A model generated the notes under the pieces. That model ran no database searches. It had not been told where the DNA came from and saw only the letters and a list, made by a program, of their open reading frames with translations. From NCBI GenBank assembly GCA_031266955.1, contig JAISAA010000141.1:1-11257 (forward strand): a stretch of DNA of 11,257 bases. The letters run 5' to 3'. Of this stretch, positions 11,034-11,257 are shown piece after piece (position 1 is the stretch's first letter; each line of letters begins with the position of its first letter). The DNA is from Oscillospiraceae bacterium. Lineage in GTDB: Bacteria; Bacillota; Clostridia; Oscillospirales; Oscillospiraceae. Both the position numbers and the translations under genes were made by a program.

Positions 11034-11257
11034 TACTTTGCGGCGACGCGATAGAGCGTTTGCAAGAAATAGACGCGCAAACTGTTGACGCGTGCGTAAC
11101 GTCGCCGCCTTACTATGGGCTGCGCGACTACAACGCGGACGGGCAAATCGGACTGGAGCCAACGCCGGACGAGTACATAGCGCGGCTCGTTGACGTGTTC
11201 CGTGAGGTGCGGCGGGTGCTGCGCGACGACGGCACGCTGTGGGTCGTCATCGGCGAC
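11030..11257 (+). CDS. 5' part of a DNA methyltransferase (N4-cytosine/N6-adenine type, beta order)
   Basis: The first 76 residues are visible, starting at ATG 11030. The catalytic motif IV appears near the N-terminus as TSPPYYGLRDY (residues 24-34), preceded by the short CGDAIERLQEI strand-helix typical of the beta group, in which motif IV precedes the AdoMet-binding motif I. It is followed by GLEPTPDEYIARLVDVFREV (41-60) and the strand GTLWVVIGD. The SPPY form is found in both N4-cytosine and N6-adenine enzymes of this group, so the target base cannot be decided from this part. No restriction gene is seen, so an orphan phage or element methylase, perhaps protecting DNA from host restriction, is likely. 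The gene is cut by the window edge. Confidence 0.9.
   Translation, partial: MILCGDAIERLQEIDAQTVDACVTSPPYYGLRDYNADGQIGLEPTPDEYIARLVDVFREVRRVLRDDGTLWVVIGD

Overview
The window looks like an accessory or prophage-type region of a Gram-positive anaerobe (Bacillota, probably Clostridia). This is inferred from the strong AGGAGG-type ribosome binding sites before most genes, many ATGA or short stop/start overlaps, small phage-like genes and a fairly GC-rich composition. No rRNA, tRNA or other taxonomic marker is present, so the host assignment is an inference. Whether the right part is a prophage, a phage-plasmid or an integrative element cannot be settled here; no terminase, integrase or structural gene is in view.

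Left part (1-1576, minus strand): a run of small toxin-antitoxin units. From right to left it holds hicB-hicA plus a coupled 45-residue ORF, then a small putative antitoxin with a RelE-type toxin, then the start of a further gene cut by the window edge. Each unit is preceded by a near-identical promoter repeat (TTGATA, 17-bp spacer containing CCCAAAAGGG or a one-base variant, TATAAT). In all three copies the repeat also supplies the Asp codon and TGA stop (GAT TGA) of the reading frame lying upstream of it, so the units butt together like promoter-headed cassettes. At 1574-3115 lies an AT-richer gene for a protein with an XRE-type HTH fused to an FRG domain, also on the minus strand.

Divergent control region (3116-3366): a plus-strand promoter (TTGACT-18-TATAAT) whose -10 lies in a symmetric ATTATAAT core that can also be read as a minus-strand -10. 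Plus-strand transcription starts here.

Right part (3367-11257, plus strand, closely packed and possibly one long transcript): a small XRE regulator, then a PRPP-synthetase-like protein and a NAMPT-like protein overlapping by 4 bp. That pairing matches the phage NAD+ reconstitution pathway NARP1 (Adps + Namat). A coupled 64-residue membrane protein follows, then a Tad2-family (DUF2829) Thoeris anti-defence protein. Together these form a candidate anti-defence operon against NAD+-consuming immunity: one arm would rebuild NAD+ from ADP-ribose and nicotinamide, the other would sequester the cyclic ADP-ribose-type signal. After it come small hypothetical proteins, a Zn-ribbon protein, a ParB-like protein, two small proteins (one membrane-anchored), a 188-residue unknown, a Cys-rich protein, another small Cys-containing protein, and the 5' end of a beta-type DNA methyltransferase gene. 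A 25-bp hairpin-forming repeat occurs three times in this part, twice just upstream of a ribosome binding site.
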